Shown in pieces: positions 51,677 through 61,252 of a stretch of 64,000 nucleotides of DNA. Each line of letters begins with the position of its first letter. Position 1 is the first letter of the stretch. This DNA comes from Marinibaculum pumilum (GTDB lineage Bacteria; Pseudomonadota; Alphaproteobacteria; Ferrovibrionales; Ferrovibrionaceae). The translations under genes were made by a program, and so were the position numbers. The stretch lies in contig NZ_JBHRTR010000023.1 of NCBI RefSeq assembly GCF_042646425.1, positions 1-64,000 on the forward strand, written 5' to 3'. The notes under the pieces were generated by a model. That model was given only the letters and a program-made list of their open reading frames with translations, did no database searches and was not told where the DNA came from.

Positions 51677-52668
51677 CAGGCGGCCTCCGCGGGGGCGGCC
51701 CGCCGTTCCATGCTGCCGGCCAGGGCCCGGCGCCGGGCCGGGTCGGCCAGGATCTCCACGCTGGCGCCGACCAGGGCGAAGCCGAAGACGGTCAGGGCCA
51801 GCGCGATGCCGGGAAAGACCGACGGCCACCACTGCCCGGTGATGATGTTCTGGAAGCCCATGGCGATCATGCTGCCCCATTCCGGGGTCGGCGCCTCCAC
51901 TCCCGCGCCGACGAAGCTGAGCGCCGCGGTGAGCAGGACCGACCAGCCGATATTCACCGACAGCTGGCTCAGGATCGGCGCCATGGCGTTCGGGATGATG
52001 TGGCGGATCATGATCGACAGGTCCGAGGCGCCGGAGACATAGGCCGCCTCCACGAAGCGCATGTTGCGGATCGAGAGGACCTGGCTGCGCATCAGCCGCA
52101 GGTAGATCGGCGCATTCACGAAGGCGATGGCGGCGATGATGCTCTGCAGGCTCTGGCCGAAGATCGCGACCAGGGCGATCGCGAAGACGAAGACGGGAAA
52201 GGCCTGCAGCACGTCGGCGGAGCGCATCACGAAGCCGGCGCCGAAGCTGCGTACCCCGCCCAGCTGCTGGTAGTAGCCGACGACGGTGCCGATGAAGGTG
52301 CCGATCACGGCGGAGAGCAGGGTGCCCACGATGGCGATCGTCAGGTCGACCCGCGGCGCATAGATCAGCCGGCTCAGCACATCCATGCCGGTGGCATCGG
52401 TGCCCAGCCAGTGGTTCCAGCTGGGCGGCTGCAGATAGTCCTCAGGGTTCGCCGTCTCCGGCGGGTAGGGGGCGATCCAGGGGGCGAAGACCGCCATCAG
52501 GACGACGGCGATGACGATCACATAGCCCAGCGCGAACATCGGCCGGGTACGGAGGAATGCCAGCAGGAAGCGCATCCCGAAGGCGAAGGAGCCGCCGGTC
52601 TTCCTGCCCGCGCCTTCCGGTGCGGCTCCTGGCGGCGGTACGGCGGGGATTCCCGCGGACTCGACCAT
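51676..52668 (-). CDS. Peptide-type ABC importer permease 2
   Basis: The 330-residue product is a DppC/OppC-type permease. A cytoplasmic leader (about 1-40) precedes a first helix ending MAVFAPWIAPYPPE, a typical OppC N-terminal segment, followed by LGTDATGMDVLSRLIYAPRVDLTIAIVG and the EAA-like loop YVSGASDLSIMIRHIIPNAMAPIL. It follows the substrate-binding protein gene after 92 bases that hold a strong stem-loop. Confidence 0.93.
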   Translation of the reverse strand: MVESAGIPAVPPPGAAPEGAGRKTGGSFAFGMRFLLAFLRTRPMFALGYVIVIAVVLMAVFAPWIAPYPPETANPEDYLQPPSWNHWLGTDATGMDVLSRLIYAPRVDLTIAIVGTLLSAVIGTFIGTVVGYYQQLGGVRSFGAGFVMRSADVLQAFPVFVFAIALVAIFGQSLQSIIAAIAFVNAPIYLRLMRSQVLSIRNMRFVEAAYVSGASDLSIMIRHIIPNAMAPILSQLSVNIGWSVLLTAALSFVGAGVEAPTPEWGSMIAMGFQNIITGQWWPSVFPGIALALTVFGFALVGASVEILADPARRRALAGSMERRAAPAEAA

Positions 52669-52718
52669 GCTACGGATTCACTTTGCGCCTGTTAGATGGT
52701 GGGAGGTTCGACGGGCTA

Positions 52719-52749
52719 CCGGCCGGGGGCGGACATTGCCCCCGGCCGG
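52719..52749 (-). other. Strong stem-loop between binding-protein and permease genes
   Basis: A perfect 12-bp GC stem (CCGGCCGGGGGC/GCCCCCGGCCGG) with a 7-base loop sits just after the binding-protein stop. Such structures commonly stabilise the upstream message so that the binding protein is made in excess over the membrane components. No T-run is present, consistent with partial rather than full termination. Confidence 0.75.
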
Positions 52750-52760
52750 CGCGCCGACGG

Positions 52761-54461
52761 TCAGGCGTCGCGATAGAAGTCCTGGAAGCGGATGTTGTTG
52801 GAGGTGTAGTAGGTCCAGCCCTTGAGGTCTTCGCGCCGTGCCATCGAATAGTTGGTGAAGGCGACGAAGACCCAGGGGGCCTCCTTCATCACGATCTTCT
52901 GGACCTCGTCCATCATCTCCAGCCGGGCATCGTTGTCGGCGGTGCGCGCGGCGGCATCGATCAGCTCGTCCACCTTCGCGTTCGTGTAGTTGCTGTAGTT
53001 CACGAACGACTTGGAGTGGAAGTACAGGTTCATCGAGTAGCCGGGATCCGGGCACCACGGGCTGTCGTAGTAGAAGATCATCGGCTGCTCGCGCTGCGAG
53101 ACGAAGTTGTAGAAGGTCGCCGCCGGCACCTTCCGGAGCTGCAGGTCGACGCCGATCTCCTTCAGCGCCGACTGGTACAGGATCGCCGTCGGCTCCTGCA
53201 CCGGGTCGCCGGCATTGTAGGACAGCACCGTCTTGAAGCCGTCGGCCATGCCGGCCTTCTTCAGCAGCTCCTTCGCCTGGGCGAGGTCCTGCTTGTGGAA
53301 CTCGTAGTACTTCTCGTTGAAGCCCGGATAGAAGGCGGGCAGGGCGCCGTTGAGGGGCTGCGCCAGGTCCTGGAAGACCGTCTTCAGCACCTGCTCCTGC
53401 GGGAAGGCGAAGTTCATCGCGCGGCGCACGTCGACATTGTCGAACGGCTTGATCTTCGCGTTCAGCTCGATCCACAGCATGAAGGTGGCGGGGATCGTGT
53501 CGACCGCCACGCCGGGCGCCTTCGACAGCCGGATCAGCTCCAGCGGCTGCAGGTACTGGGCGATGTCGACCGCGCCGCCCTGCAGCAGCTGCGCCCGGTT
53601 GGCCGACGTCGGCACCTCCTTCATGATCACCGTGTGCATGTAGGGCTTGCCGCGGTAATAGTCGTCGCGCGCCTCGAACACGCATTGCTGGCCGCGGACC
53701 AGCTGCGTGATCTGGTAGGGGCCGAAGCCGGCGGTGTTGTTCTCCAGGAACTTCTTCGCCCAGGGATCGTCGTCGGTCGCCATCTCCTTGCACTTCACCG
53801 AATCGTAGATCGGGCTGTACAGGTTCGGCTGGATCTTCAGCAGCAGCGGGTTCGGATTGTCGAGGGTCAGGGAGACGACGTACTTGCCCTCGGCCTTGAT
53901 CTGGTCCGGCCGAATGAAGCTGATGGTATTGGCGAAGAAGGCGCCGATCGCCTCCAGCCCGAGCTTGCGGTGCCAGGTCCAGACCACGTCCTCGGCGGTC
54001 AGCTCGTTGCCCCAGTTGCTCTTCACGCCTTCGCGCAGTTTGAACTTGATCCAGCTGGAATCCGGCGCGATCTCCCAGCTTTCCGCCAGCTTGCCGACCA
54101 TGTTCACCCGGCCGGGCTTGTCGGGATAGTCGGCAATATCCTCGCGCTGCGCGTCGGGGTCGGCCGGCGCCGGAATCTTGGCGAACTCCACCAGGCTGTC
54201 ATAGCAGGCGGCGATCGCCTCGAAGGTGCCGAGCGAGACGTCGAACTCGCTGTCCAGGCTCTGCGGCGTTGCCGGGGAGGCGATGACCAGGGTGTGCGGC
54301 GGCGAGGCGGCAAAGGCGTTCCGGGCACCCATCGGGCCGGGCAGGAAGGCGCCCAGGGTGCCGCCGAAAGCGGCCAGGCCGCCAGCCGCGGCACTGCCCT
54401 TCAGCAGGGTCCGCCGGTCCATCGAAAATGCGGACGGAAGGATGAGATTCTTGTCTTTCAT
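52761..54461 (-). CDS. Peptide-type ABC importer substrate-binding protein
   Basis: The 566-residue product is a family 5 extracellular solute-binding protein. A Tat-type signal MDRRTLLKGSAAAGGLAAFGG (about residues 13-32) is followed by a mature domain beginning HTLVIASPATPQSLDSEFD. Family features include NWGNELTAEDVVWTWHRKL, NNTAGFGPYQITQLVRGQQCVFEARDDYYRGKPYM and VDVRRAMNFAFPQEQVLK. The ligand may be a peptide, opine or other small molecule; it cannot be told from sequence. The ATG at 54461 has a GGGGG site. The 251-base gap to the divergent SDR gene should hold its promoter. Confidence 0.93.
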   Translation of the reverse strand: MKDKNLILPSAFSMDRRTLLKGSAAAGGLAAFGGTLGAFLPGPMGARNAFAASPPHTLVIASPATPQSLDSEFDVSLGTFEAIAACYDSLVEFAKIPAPADPDAQREDIADYPDKPGRVNMVGKLAESWEIAPDSSWIKFKLREGVKSNWGNELTAEDVVWTWHRKLGLEAIGAFFANTISFIRPDQIKAEGKYVVSLTLDNPNPLLLKIQPNLYSPIYDSVKCKEMATDDDPWAKKFLENNTAGFGPYQITQLVRGQQCVFEARDDYYRGKPYMHTVIMKEVPTSANRAQLLQGGAVDIAQYLQPLELIRLSKAPGVAVDTIPATFMLWIELNAKIKPFDNVDVRRAMNFAFPQEQVLKTVFQDLAQPLNGALPAFYPGFNEKYYEFHKQDLAQAKELLKKAGMADGFKTVLSYNAGDPVQEPTAILYQSALKEIGVDLQLRKVPAATFYNFVSQREQPMIFYYDSPWCPDPGYSMNLYFHSKSFVNYSNYTNAKVDELIDAAARTADNDARLEMMDEVQKIVMKEAPWVFVAFTNYSMARREDLKGWTYYTSNNIRFQDFYRDA

Positions 54462-54712
54462 GGTTGCCCCCGTTGTTCGGCGGGCGTGCCACAGGATTCG
54501 CAGCGCCCGCTCTGAAGCCACACGCCCCGGGATCCCGGCCTGGCTGCCGCCAGGCCCCGGGTCGCCGTCTGCCGTAACCCCCGCGAGTTTCTTGTACTGA
54601 AAATTTTTTGCTTGCCCGCAGCTTACCCCGATATTCCTAATGCAGGCGAGTCCGGATTCGCATAGGCATGCAACGGGCACCGCATCGAGGCTTCTGGGAG
54701 AGGGGAGAAGGC

Positions 54713-55450
54713 ATGTTCAGGTTGGACGGCAAGGTCGCTCTGGTAACGGGCGCGGGCAGCGGAATCGGCGAGGCGGTGACGCGCACCTTCGTCGGCGCCG
54801 GCGCCAAGGTGGCGCTGGTGGACCTCAACCTCGAGGCGGCGCAGGCGCTGGCGGGCGAACTGGGCGATGCGGCCTATGCGGTCCAGGCCGATGCCGCGGA
54901 CGAGGCGCAGATCACCGACGCCTTTGCCAAGGTGAAGGGGCATTTCGGCCCGGTCGACATCCTGTTCGCCAATGCCGGCATCGATTTCACCAGCCCGGTG
55001 GCGGAGATGTCGGTGGAACAGTGGGACCGGATGATCCACGTCAATCTGCGCAGCGTGTTCCTGGCGTCGAAGCTGGCGATTCCGGACATGAAGGCGAAGG
55101 GTTGGGGCCGGATCATCTGCACCTCGTCGCAGCTGGCGCATAAGGGCGCGCCAACGATGGCGCATTACTGCGCGGCCAAGGCCGGGGTGCTGGGCTTCGT
55201 GAAGAGCCTGGCCTACGAGGTCGCCCGCGACGGCATCTCGGTGAATGCGCTCTGTCCGGGGCCGATCAACACCCCGCTGCTGCGCTCCATCCCGCAGGAC
55301 TGGCTGGAGATGAAGAAGGGCGAACTGCCCGCCGGCCGCTTCGGCGAGGTGGGCGAGGTGGCGCCGGCGGTGCTGCTCCTGGCCTCCGACGAAGGGTCCT
55401 ATTTCTGCGGCGCCAGCATGAATATGAACGGCGGCGACTACATGCTCTGA
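54713..55450 (+). CDS. SDR-family oxidoreductase
   Basis: The 245-residue product is a classical short-chain dehydrogenase. It has the nucleotide motif VTGAGSGIGEAV, the NAGID motif, and a complete Ser-Tyr-Lys triad in TSSQLAHKGAPTMAHYCAAKAG. The C-terminal LCPGPINTPLLRSIPQ and GAS-MNMNGG are typical of 3-oxoacyl-ACP-reductase-like members. The ATG at 54713 has a GGGAGAAGGC site. It is divergent from the peptide importer, whose substrate may be related to its own, but this is a guess. Confidence 0.92.
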   Translation: MFRLDGKVALVTGAGSGIGEAVTRTFVGAGAKVALVDLNLEAAQALAGELGDAAYAVQADAADEAQITDAFAKVKGHFGPVDILFANAGIDFTSPVAEMSVEQWDRMIHVNLRSVFLASKLAIPDMKAKGWGRIICTSSQLAHKGAPTMAHYCAAKAGVLGFVKSLAYEVARDGISVNALCPGPINTPLLRSIPQDWLEMKKGELPAGRFGEVGEVAPAVLLLASDEGSYFCGASMNMNGGDYML

Positions 55451-55471
55451 AAATAGACGCTCTGACCGGCA

Positions 55472-55490
55472 GCCCCGGCGGTGCCGGGGC
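55472..55490. terminator. Hairpin between convergent SDR and kinase genes
   Basis: An 8-bp stem (GCCCCGGC/GCCGGGGC) with a 3-base loop lies 21 bases after the SDR stop and 37 before the kinase stop. It could serve both directions; neither side has a T-run. Confidence 0.45.
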
Positions 55491-55527
55491 ACGGGAGCTC
55501 CGCCGCCCGGGCCGGGTGGCGGCAGCC

Positions 55528-58500
55528 TCAGTCCGGCAGGGCAGCCAGCAGGGCGGCTGACAGGCGCCTCTCGTCATAGGGCTTGACCAGCAGCACCGGG
55601 GCTGGGGCGGGCATGTCGGCGACCTCCGCCGGCATCTCGTCCCGGCCGGTCGCGAAGACGATGCCGGTCCGCGGATGGCGGCGGCGGACCTCGACCGCAA
55701 GCTCGCCGCCCGGCCGGTCCGGCAGCCCGACATCGGCGAACAGCAGGTCGACCGGGCCGTCGCTGTCCAGCGCCGCCAGGGCGGCACCGGCATCGCCGGC
55801 CTCCACCACCTGGTGGCCGAGATCGGCGAGCATGTCCGCCGTCGACCAGCGGATCATGGCATCGTCCTCCACCAGCAGGATCCGCAGGCCGGCCGCAGGC
55901 GCGGCGGGGATATCGGCGCCGTCCACTCGCCCTTCTGCGGCCCGGACCTCGACCGGCTGCCGGCCCACGCTGTGGGCATCCGCCGTTCCGCTGTTGCGCC
56001 GCAGCACCTCGCGGATCTTGTGGGCCAGGTCCTCGCGCGCATAGGGCTTGCTCAGCAGCTCGACGTCGCGGTCCAACCTGCCGCCATGGACGATCGCGTT
56101 CTCGGTATAGCCGGAGGTGAACAGAACGGCGATTCCCGGCAGCAGGGCCTTTGCCTTGCGGGCCAGCTCGGTGCTGCGCAGGGGGCCGGGCATCACGACA
56201 TCGGTGAACAGCAGGTCGATCGCCGCGCCGCTCTCGATGACGATCAGGGCGCTCTGCGCGTCCTTCGCCATCAGCACCCGGTAGCCGAGGTCGGACAGCA
56301 TGTCGACCACCGTGGTGCGGACATTCTCGTCATCCTCCACCACCAGGATCGTCTCGCTGCCGCCGGTCACCGGCCCGCGGTCGCGGGGCGCCGGCGCATC
56401 CTCGGCCTGGTCGCTGCGCGGCAGGTAGATCCGCACCGTCGTGCCTTCGCCGGGTTCGCTGTAGATCTTCACATGGCCGTCCGACTGCCGCACGAAGCCG
56501 TAGACCTGGCTCAGGCCGAGCCCGGTCCCCTGGCCCTCGGGTTTCGTGGTGAAGAACGGCTCGAAGGCCTGGTCCAGCACCTCGGCGGCCATGCCGCGGC
56601 CGGTATCGGTGACGGCCAGCATCACGTACTGGCCGGGCGTCACGTCATGGCGGCTGGCATAGCCTTCGTCCAGATAGGCATTGCCGGCTTCCAGGGTCAG
56701 CCGGCCATGACCGTCCATCGCGTCGCGGGCGTTGATCGCCAGGTTCAGCAGCGCGTTCTCCACCTGGGTCGGGTCCGCCAGCGTGTTCCACAGGCCGCCG
56801 GCAAGAACCGTCTCCAGTTCGACCCCTTCGCCCAGGGCGCGGCGCAGCATGTCGTCCAGCCGCGCGATCAGGCGGCCGGCATTGATCACCTTCGGCGCCA
56901 GCGGTTGCCGCCGGCCGAAGGCCAGCAGCTGCGCCGCCAGCTTGGAGCCGCGCGCGACGCCGGCCAGCGCGTTCTGCAGCCGCTCCTCCGCCTTCTCCCG
57001 GCCGGCGACGTCCTTGGACAGCAGCTGCAGGTTGCCCGCGATCACCTGCAGCAGGTTGTTGAAATCGTGCGCGATGCCGCCGGTCAGCTTGCCGACCGCT
57101 TCCATCTTCTGGGCATGGTGCAGGGCCTCCTCGCTCTCGCGCAGTTCCGCGGTGCGGGCCGCGACCTGCTCCTCGAGGGTGGCGTTCAGCGCCTGCAGCG
57201 CGTTCTCCGCCTCCCGGCGCTGTGCGATCTGGCGCTCCGCGGCCTGGAACAGGCGCGCATTGTCGATCGCCACAGCCGCCTGCGCCGCAAGGCCCAGCAC
57301 CAGCCGTTCGGAGCGGTCGCTGAACATGCCCGGCTCCGGATGGCCGAAGAACAGTCCGCCGATGACGTCGCCGGAGCGGGACTTCACCGGCACCGCAAGA
57401 TAGCTGCGCACCGGCAGATGCCCCGCCGGCAGGCCGTGATGCGGACCGCTGCGGCCGTAGCGCGGATCGACCAGCACGTCGGCGCAGCGCACCACCTCCT
57501 CGCCGCGATAGGTGGGGCCGAAAAGCTCGGTGGCGCGCGGCATCGGGAAGCCCTCGAACGCCTCGGCCGGTGCGCCCGACAGGGCATAGAGGGTATAGGC
57601 GGCGCCGATCTCCGCCTCGACATTGTAGAAGAAGGCGCCGTAGCGGGCGCCCGACAGCTCGACCCCGGCATCGGTGATCTTGGTCACCAGCCGGTCGAGG
57701 TCGAGTTCGGCGGCAACCTCCGCGCCGGTGCGGTTCAGCACTTCCAGGGCGCGGGTCTCCGCCCGACGCGCCGCCTCCGCCTGTTTCTGGCGGGTCAGGT
57801 CATGGCCCTGCACGAAGATGCCGGAGATCTGTCCGGCGCCGTCGCGGATCGGCTGGTAGACGAAATCCAGGAAATGCTCCTGGGGCGGGCCGCCGCCGGG
57901 ATCCTCCAGCAGGATCCGCTCGGCCTGCCCGACATAGGGCCGGCCGGTGGCATAGACCTGGTCCAGCAGCCGCACGAAGCCCTGGCGCTCCACTTCCGGC
58001 AGCACCTCCGCCACCGACCGGCCCAGCAGCTGGCGCGGACCGACCAGCCGGGCATAGGAGTCGTTGGCCAGGGTATAGACATGCTCCGGCCCTTCCAGGA
58101 CCGCCATGAAGCTGGGCGCCTGCTGGAACAGCTGGCGCAGCTGGTCGCGCTCCTGCGCCAGGGCGCGGCTGGTCTCCTCGATGCGCTGCGCATGCCGCAG
58201 CACCGAGCCCTCGACCTGGGTGGTGACGGCGCTGTGCCGCGGCGCGCGGGCCGCCAGGCCGCGCAGGACCTGCAGCTCGGTGACGTCGACGGTGTGCTGC
58301 AGGATCAGCCGCACCGCGCCGTCATCGCCCAGCAGCGGCGTATGGGTGGCACTCCAGAATCGCTCGTCGAAGCCGCCGTCGGGGCGCGGGATCGCATAAT
58401 GGATCAGCGGGATCTGGTCGGCCGAGCGGGTCTGCACCACCCGCTCCAGCGAGGTGCGGAGCTGCCGGTGGCTTTCCGAAGCCGGGTCGCTGGGAAAGGC

Positions 58501-58662
58501 CTCGAACATGTTGCGGCCGACCAGTTCATCCCGGGTCCGCATGGTGACCTGCAGATAGGCCTGGTTCATCCAGACCAGCCGGAAGGAGGCGTCCATCAGC
58601 ACGTAGGGATTGGGGGCCGCCTCGAACAGGATGTCGAAGGCGATGTCGTCGGTCTGAATCAC
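55528..58662 (-). CDS. Soluble hybrid histidine kinase (PAS-PAS-GAF-HK-REC-REC)
   Basis: The 1044-residue product has no membrane helix and so senses a cytoplasmic signal. Order: PAS (about 1-130), a coiled linker, a second PAS (about 170-290, ending GHDLTRQK), GAF (about 310-470), coiled coil, HisKA with H532 in GGIAHDFNNLL, ATPase domain with LAINARDAM and EGTGLGLSQV, and two C-terminal receivers (about 775-890, Asp in TDVVMPGP; about 925-1040, Asp in ADVGLPDR). Both receivers keep their Asp and Lys. It is a single-gene unit convergent with the SDR gene. No cognate output gene is nearby. Confidence 0.93.
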   Translation of the reverse strand: MIQTDDIAFDILFEAAPNPYVLMDASFRLVWMNQAYLQVTMRTRDELVGRNMFEAFPSDPASESHRQLRTSLERVVQTRSADQIPLIHYAIPRPDGGFDERFWSATHTPLLGDDGAVRLILQHTVDVTELQVLRGLAARAPRHSAVTTQVEGSVLRHAQRIEETSRALAQERDQLRQLFQQAPSFMAVLEGPEHVYTLANDSYARLVGPRQLLGRSVAEVLPEVERQGFVRLLDQVYATGRPYVGQAERILLEDPGGGPPQEHFLDFVYQPIRDGAGQISGIFVQGHDLTRQKQAEAARRAETRALEVLNRTGAEVAAELDLDRLVTKITDAGVELSGARYGAFFYNVEAEIGAAYTLYALSGAPAEAFEGFPMPRATELFGPTYRGEEVVRCADVLVDPRYGRSGPHHGLPAGHLPVRSYLAVPVKSRSGDVIGGLFFGHPEPGMFSDRSERLVLGLAAQAAVAIDNARLFQAAERQIAQRREAENALQALNATLEEQVAARTAELRESEEALHHAQKMEAVGKLTGGIAHDFNNLLQVIAGNLQLLSKDVAGREKAEERLQNALAGVARGSKLAAQLLAFGRRQPLAPKVINAGRLIARLDDMLRRALGEGVELETVLAGGLWNTLADPTQVENALLNLAINARDAMDGHGRLTLEAGNAYLDEGYASRHDVTPGQYVMLAVTDTGRGMAAEVLDQAFEPFFTTKPEGQGTGLGLSQVYGFVRQSDGHVKIYSEPGEGTTVRIYLPRSDQAEDAPAPRDRGPVTGGSETILVVEDDENVRTTVVDMLSDLGYRVLMAKDAQSALIVIESGAAIDLLFTDVVMPGPLRSTELARKAKALLPGIAVLFTSGYTENAIVHGGRLDRDVELLSKPYAREDLAHKIREVLRRNSGTADAHSVGRQPVEVRAAEGRVDGADIPAAPAAGLRILLVEDDAMIRWSTADMLADLGHQVVEAGDAGAALAALDSDGPVDLLFADVGLPDRPGGELAVEVRRRHPRTGIVFATGRDEMPAEVADMPAPAPVLLVKPYDERRLSAALLAALPD

Positions 58663-58889
58663 GGTGCGGGATTTCGCATCAGGCTGGGGCAGGGCATGCT
58701 CGGGCGGCGGCGGCGTCCGGTGGCGGGAATGACCGCCTGTGATAGCCGGGCGGAAGGCAAAACCAAAGATCTTCCGCGACGCGCGCGACCGCCGCCCCGG
58801 CCCAGGCTATACTTTCCGACCAGGATACACTTGTCGCACCGGCGGGGCGACCATGCGGGACGCCGGACAAGAAGAGGGGAGTTGCAGCG

Positions 58890-59516
58890 ATGCGTGAAGG
58901 TGTTCGGCGGATGGCGCGGGCCGCCGCGATACTGGCGGTCCTGTGCGGGGGCGCAAGCCTGGTGGCGGCAGACGACGCCAGGGCCCAGGGTATCCCGGGC
59001 ATGCGCGGGCATGACCATACCGGCATCACGGTGCCTGACATGGCGCAGGCGGTGACCTTCTTCACCGAGGTCCTGGGCTGCGCCAAGGCGATGTCATTCG
59101 GGCCGTTCCGCGACGATACCGGCAGCTTCATGCAGGACCTGCTCGGTGTGCATCCCCGCGCGGTGATTGAGGAGATCACCCTGCTGCGCTGCGGCTTCGG
59201 CTCCAATATCGAGCTGTTCAAGTACACCGCGCCGGACCAGGTCGACGCCACGCCGCGCAACAGCGATATCGGCGGCTATCACATCGCCTTCTATGTCGAC
59301 GACGTGGCCGCCGCAAAGGCCTATCTGGAGGGCAAGGGTGTCGCCACCCGGCTCGGCCCGCTGCCGGTGGAGCAGGGGCCGGCCGCCGGCCAGACGATCA
59401 TGTATTTCCAGGCGCCCTGGGGCCTGCAGTTCGAGGCGATCAGCTATCCGGACGGCATGGCCTACGAGAAGGAGGCGGAAACCATCCTCTGGTCGCCGAA
59501 GGCACCGGCGGAGTAG
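58890..59516 (+). CDS. Exported glyoxalase-fold (VOC) protein
   Basis: The 208-residue product has a signal peptide (about residues 1-33: Arg-rich start, hydrophobic core AAAILAVLCGGASLVAA, ending ARAQG) and two halves of a vicinal-oxygen-chelate domain. It begins GHDHTGITVPDMAQAVTFFTEVLGC with a probable metal His, continues with IELFKYTAPDQ and DIGGYHIAFYVDDVAAAKAYLEGKGV, and closes with WGLQFEAISYPDG, which supplies a Glu. Substrate unknown. Extracytoplasmic VOC enzymes are uncommon. The ATG follows AGAGGGGAG. Confidence 0.85.
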   Translation: MREGVRRMARAAAILAVLCGGASLVAADDARAQGIPGMRGHDHTGITVPDMAQAVTFFTEVLGCAKAMSFGPFRDDTGSFMQDLLGVHPRAVIEEITLLRCGFGSNIELFKYTAPDQVDATPRNSDIGGYHIAFYVDDVAAAKAYLEGKGVATRLGPLPVEQGPAAGQTIMYFQAPWGLQFEAISYPDGMAYEKEAETILWSPKAPAE

Positions 59517-59535
59517 GGATCAGTGGAGTAGGGGC

Positions 59536-59562
59536 GACGCGGGACCCGGCGCACCCCGCGTC
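59536..59562. terminator. Hairpin between convergent VOC and chemoreceptor genes
   Basis: An 8-bp stem (GACGCGGG/CCCGCGTC) with an 11-base loop lies 19 bases after the VOC stop and just touches the chemoreceptor stop. No T-run. Confidence 0.4.
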
Positions 59563-61252
59563 AGGCCGCGTTGATTTCCTTCAGGAAGCGATCGACACGG
59601 TTGCCGAGCGCTTCCGTCTGCCGCGACATCTCCTGCACCGAGGCCAGCACCTCGGCCGCGGCACTGCCGGAGGTCTGTGCTTCGGCACTGACCCCGTCGA
59701 TGTTGCGGGTCACGTCCTGCGAACCGGAGGCCGCCTCCTGGATGTTGCGGGAGATTTCGCCGGTGGCGGCGCTCTGTTCCTCTACGGCCGCCGCGATCGA
59801 CGAGGCCGTCTCCTCGATCTGGGCGATCGTGCTACGGATCGAATCGATCGCACCGACGGCGTCCCTGGTCTCCGTCTGCACCCGTGAGATATGGCCGCCG
59901 ATCTCGCCGGTGGCCTTGGCGGTCTGGGTCGCCAGCGACTTCACCTCCTGCGCCACGACGGCGAAGCCCTTGCCGGCTTCCCCGGCACGGGCCGCCTCGA
60001 TCGTCGCGTTCAGGGCCAGCAGGTTGGTCTGTTCGGCGATGTCGCGGATCAGGTCGACCACTGTGCCGATCTTCTCAGCGGCCTCTGCCAGGCTCTGCAC
60101 CTGCCGGTTGGCATTGCTGACCTCCTCGACCGCCGACTTCGCCATGCCGGTCGATTTCGCCACCTGGCTGCCGATTTCCGCGGTGGAACTGCTCAGTTCC
60201 TCCGTTGCGGCTGCAACCGTCTCCACGTTGGAGGCGGAGGCTTGCGCGGCGTTCGAGGCCGCCCTGGCCTGGGCGCTGGTCCGTTCGGCGATCTCGGACA
60301 TCGACCGCGCCGTGCCGTCCAGCCTGCTGTTGGCCTTCCTTACGGAGGCGACGACCTCGCCCACCTCCGCCTGGAAGCGGTCGGCAAGGTCGCGCATCGC
60401 GCGCTGCTTTTCCTCCTGCGCCCGTTCCTCGGTGCTCTGCCGCTCGCGGCGAAGCCGCTCCGCCTCCACGGCATTGTCCTTGAAGACCTGGACGGAGCGG
60501 GCCATCTGGCCGATCTCGTCGTTGCGGCCGGCGAAGGGAATCTCGACCGACAGATTGCCGTCGGCAAGCTGGCGCATGCTGGCCGTCATGCCGGACAGGG
60601 CGCGTACGATGCCCATGGTGACGATCGCCAGCAGCGGCAGCAGGATCGCCAGCGCGACGAGGTAGGTGATGACCGCGCCGGTGACGGAGCCGTCGACCGT
60701 TGCCTCAGTCTCGTCGAGCGCCTGTGTGACGGCGGCAGTGCCGGCCTGCTTCACCAGGCGAAGGGTTTCTGCCACACGCTCGCCGCTGTCGTCGATGATA
60801 TCGTCCAGCCTGGCAAAGGCCTCCGGCCCTGCATTGCTGGAGATCGCCTGCGCCAGGTCGACCTGGATCGCCCGCGCCACCGCGTCGAAGTCGCGGGCGA
60901 AGCCCTGAGCCAGGTCCGGGCGGCCGACCGCGGTCGCCAGGTCCCGCACGGTCGATGCATTGCCGCGGATCAGGGTGACCGCATCGTCGATCACCTGCTG
61001 GCGCTCCGGCTGGATGCTGCCTTCTTCCTTGTCGATGATGGAGTCCATCGCCGCCAGCAGCATCTCGGTATTTGCCAGCTGAAGGTCGGAGACGGTCGTG
61101 ATGTCGCCCTGCAGCATGCGGGTGCGTTCGGTGGCATCTGCCACGTCGCCGCCGGCGGCAAACTGAATGGCAAACAGCACCGACAAGGCAATCACGGCAC
61201 AGGCGGCCATACCCATCATGCGGGCGCGGATCGAGAGCGAACCGAACATCAT
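59561..61252 (-). CDS. Methyl-accepting chemotaxis protein
   Basis: The 563-residue product is a membrane chemoreceptor. It has a first helix (about residues 10-32), a helical periplasmic sensor (about 33-185), a second helix (about 190-212), a HAMP domain, and a long signalling coiled coil with the conserved hairpin tip RDIAEQTNLLALNATIEAARAGEAGKGFAVVAQEVKSLA. The C-terminal end lacks the NWETF-type tether for methylation enzymes. Start is at ATGATG (61252/61249), preceded by AGAGGGG. With the flagellar genes it supports motility and chemotaxis. Confidence 0.96.
   Translation of the reverse strand: MMFGSLSIRARMMGMAACAVIALSVLFAIQFAAGGDVADATERTRMLQGDITTVSDLQLANTEMLLAAMDSIIDKEEGSIQPERQQVIDDAVTLIRGNASTVRDLATAVGRPDLAQGFARDFDAVARAIQVDLAQAISSNAGPEAFARLDDIIDDSGERVAETLRLVKQAGTAAVTQALDETEATVDGSVTGAVITYLVALAILLPLLAIVTMGIVRALSGMTASMRQLADGNLSVEIPFAGRNDEIGQMARSVQVFKDNAVEAERLRRERQSTEERAQEEKQRAMRDLADRFQAEVGEVVASVRKANSRLDGTARSMSEIAERTSAQARAASNAAQASASNVETVAAATEELSSSTAEIGSQVAKSTGMAKSAVEEVSNANRQVQSLAEAAEKIGTVVDLIRDIAEQTNLLALNATIEAARAGEAGKGFAVVAQEVKSLATQTAKATGEIGGHISRVQTETRDAVGAIDSIRSTIAQIEETASSIAAAVEEQSAATGEISRNIQEAASGSQDVTRNIDGVSAEAQTSGSAAAEVLASVQEMSRQTEALGNRVDRFLKEINAA

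Noticed and set aside
55675..59055. Very long open frame opposite the hybrid kinase (about 1126 codons)
   Set aside because: It is the antisense of a well-defined kinase; no domain is visible in it.
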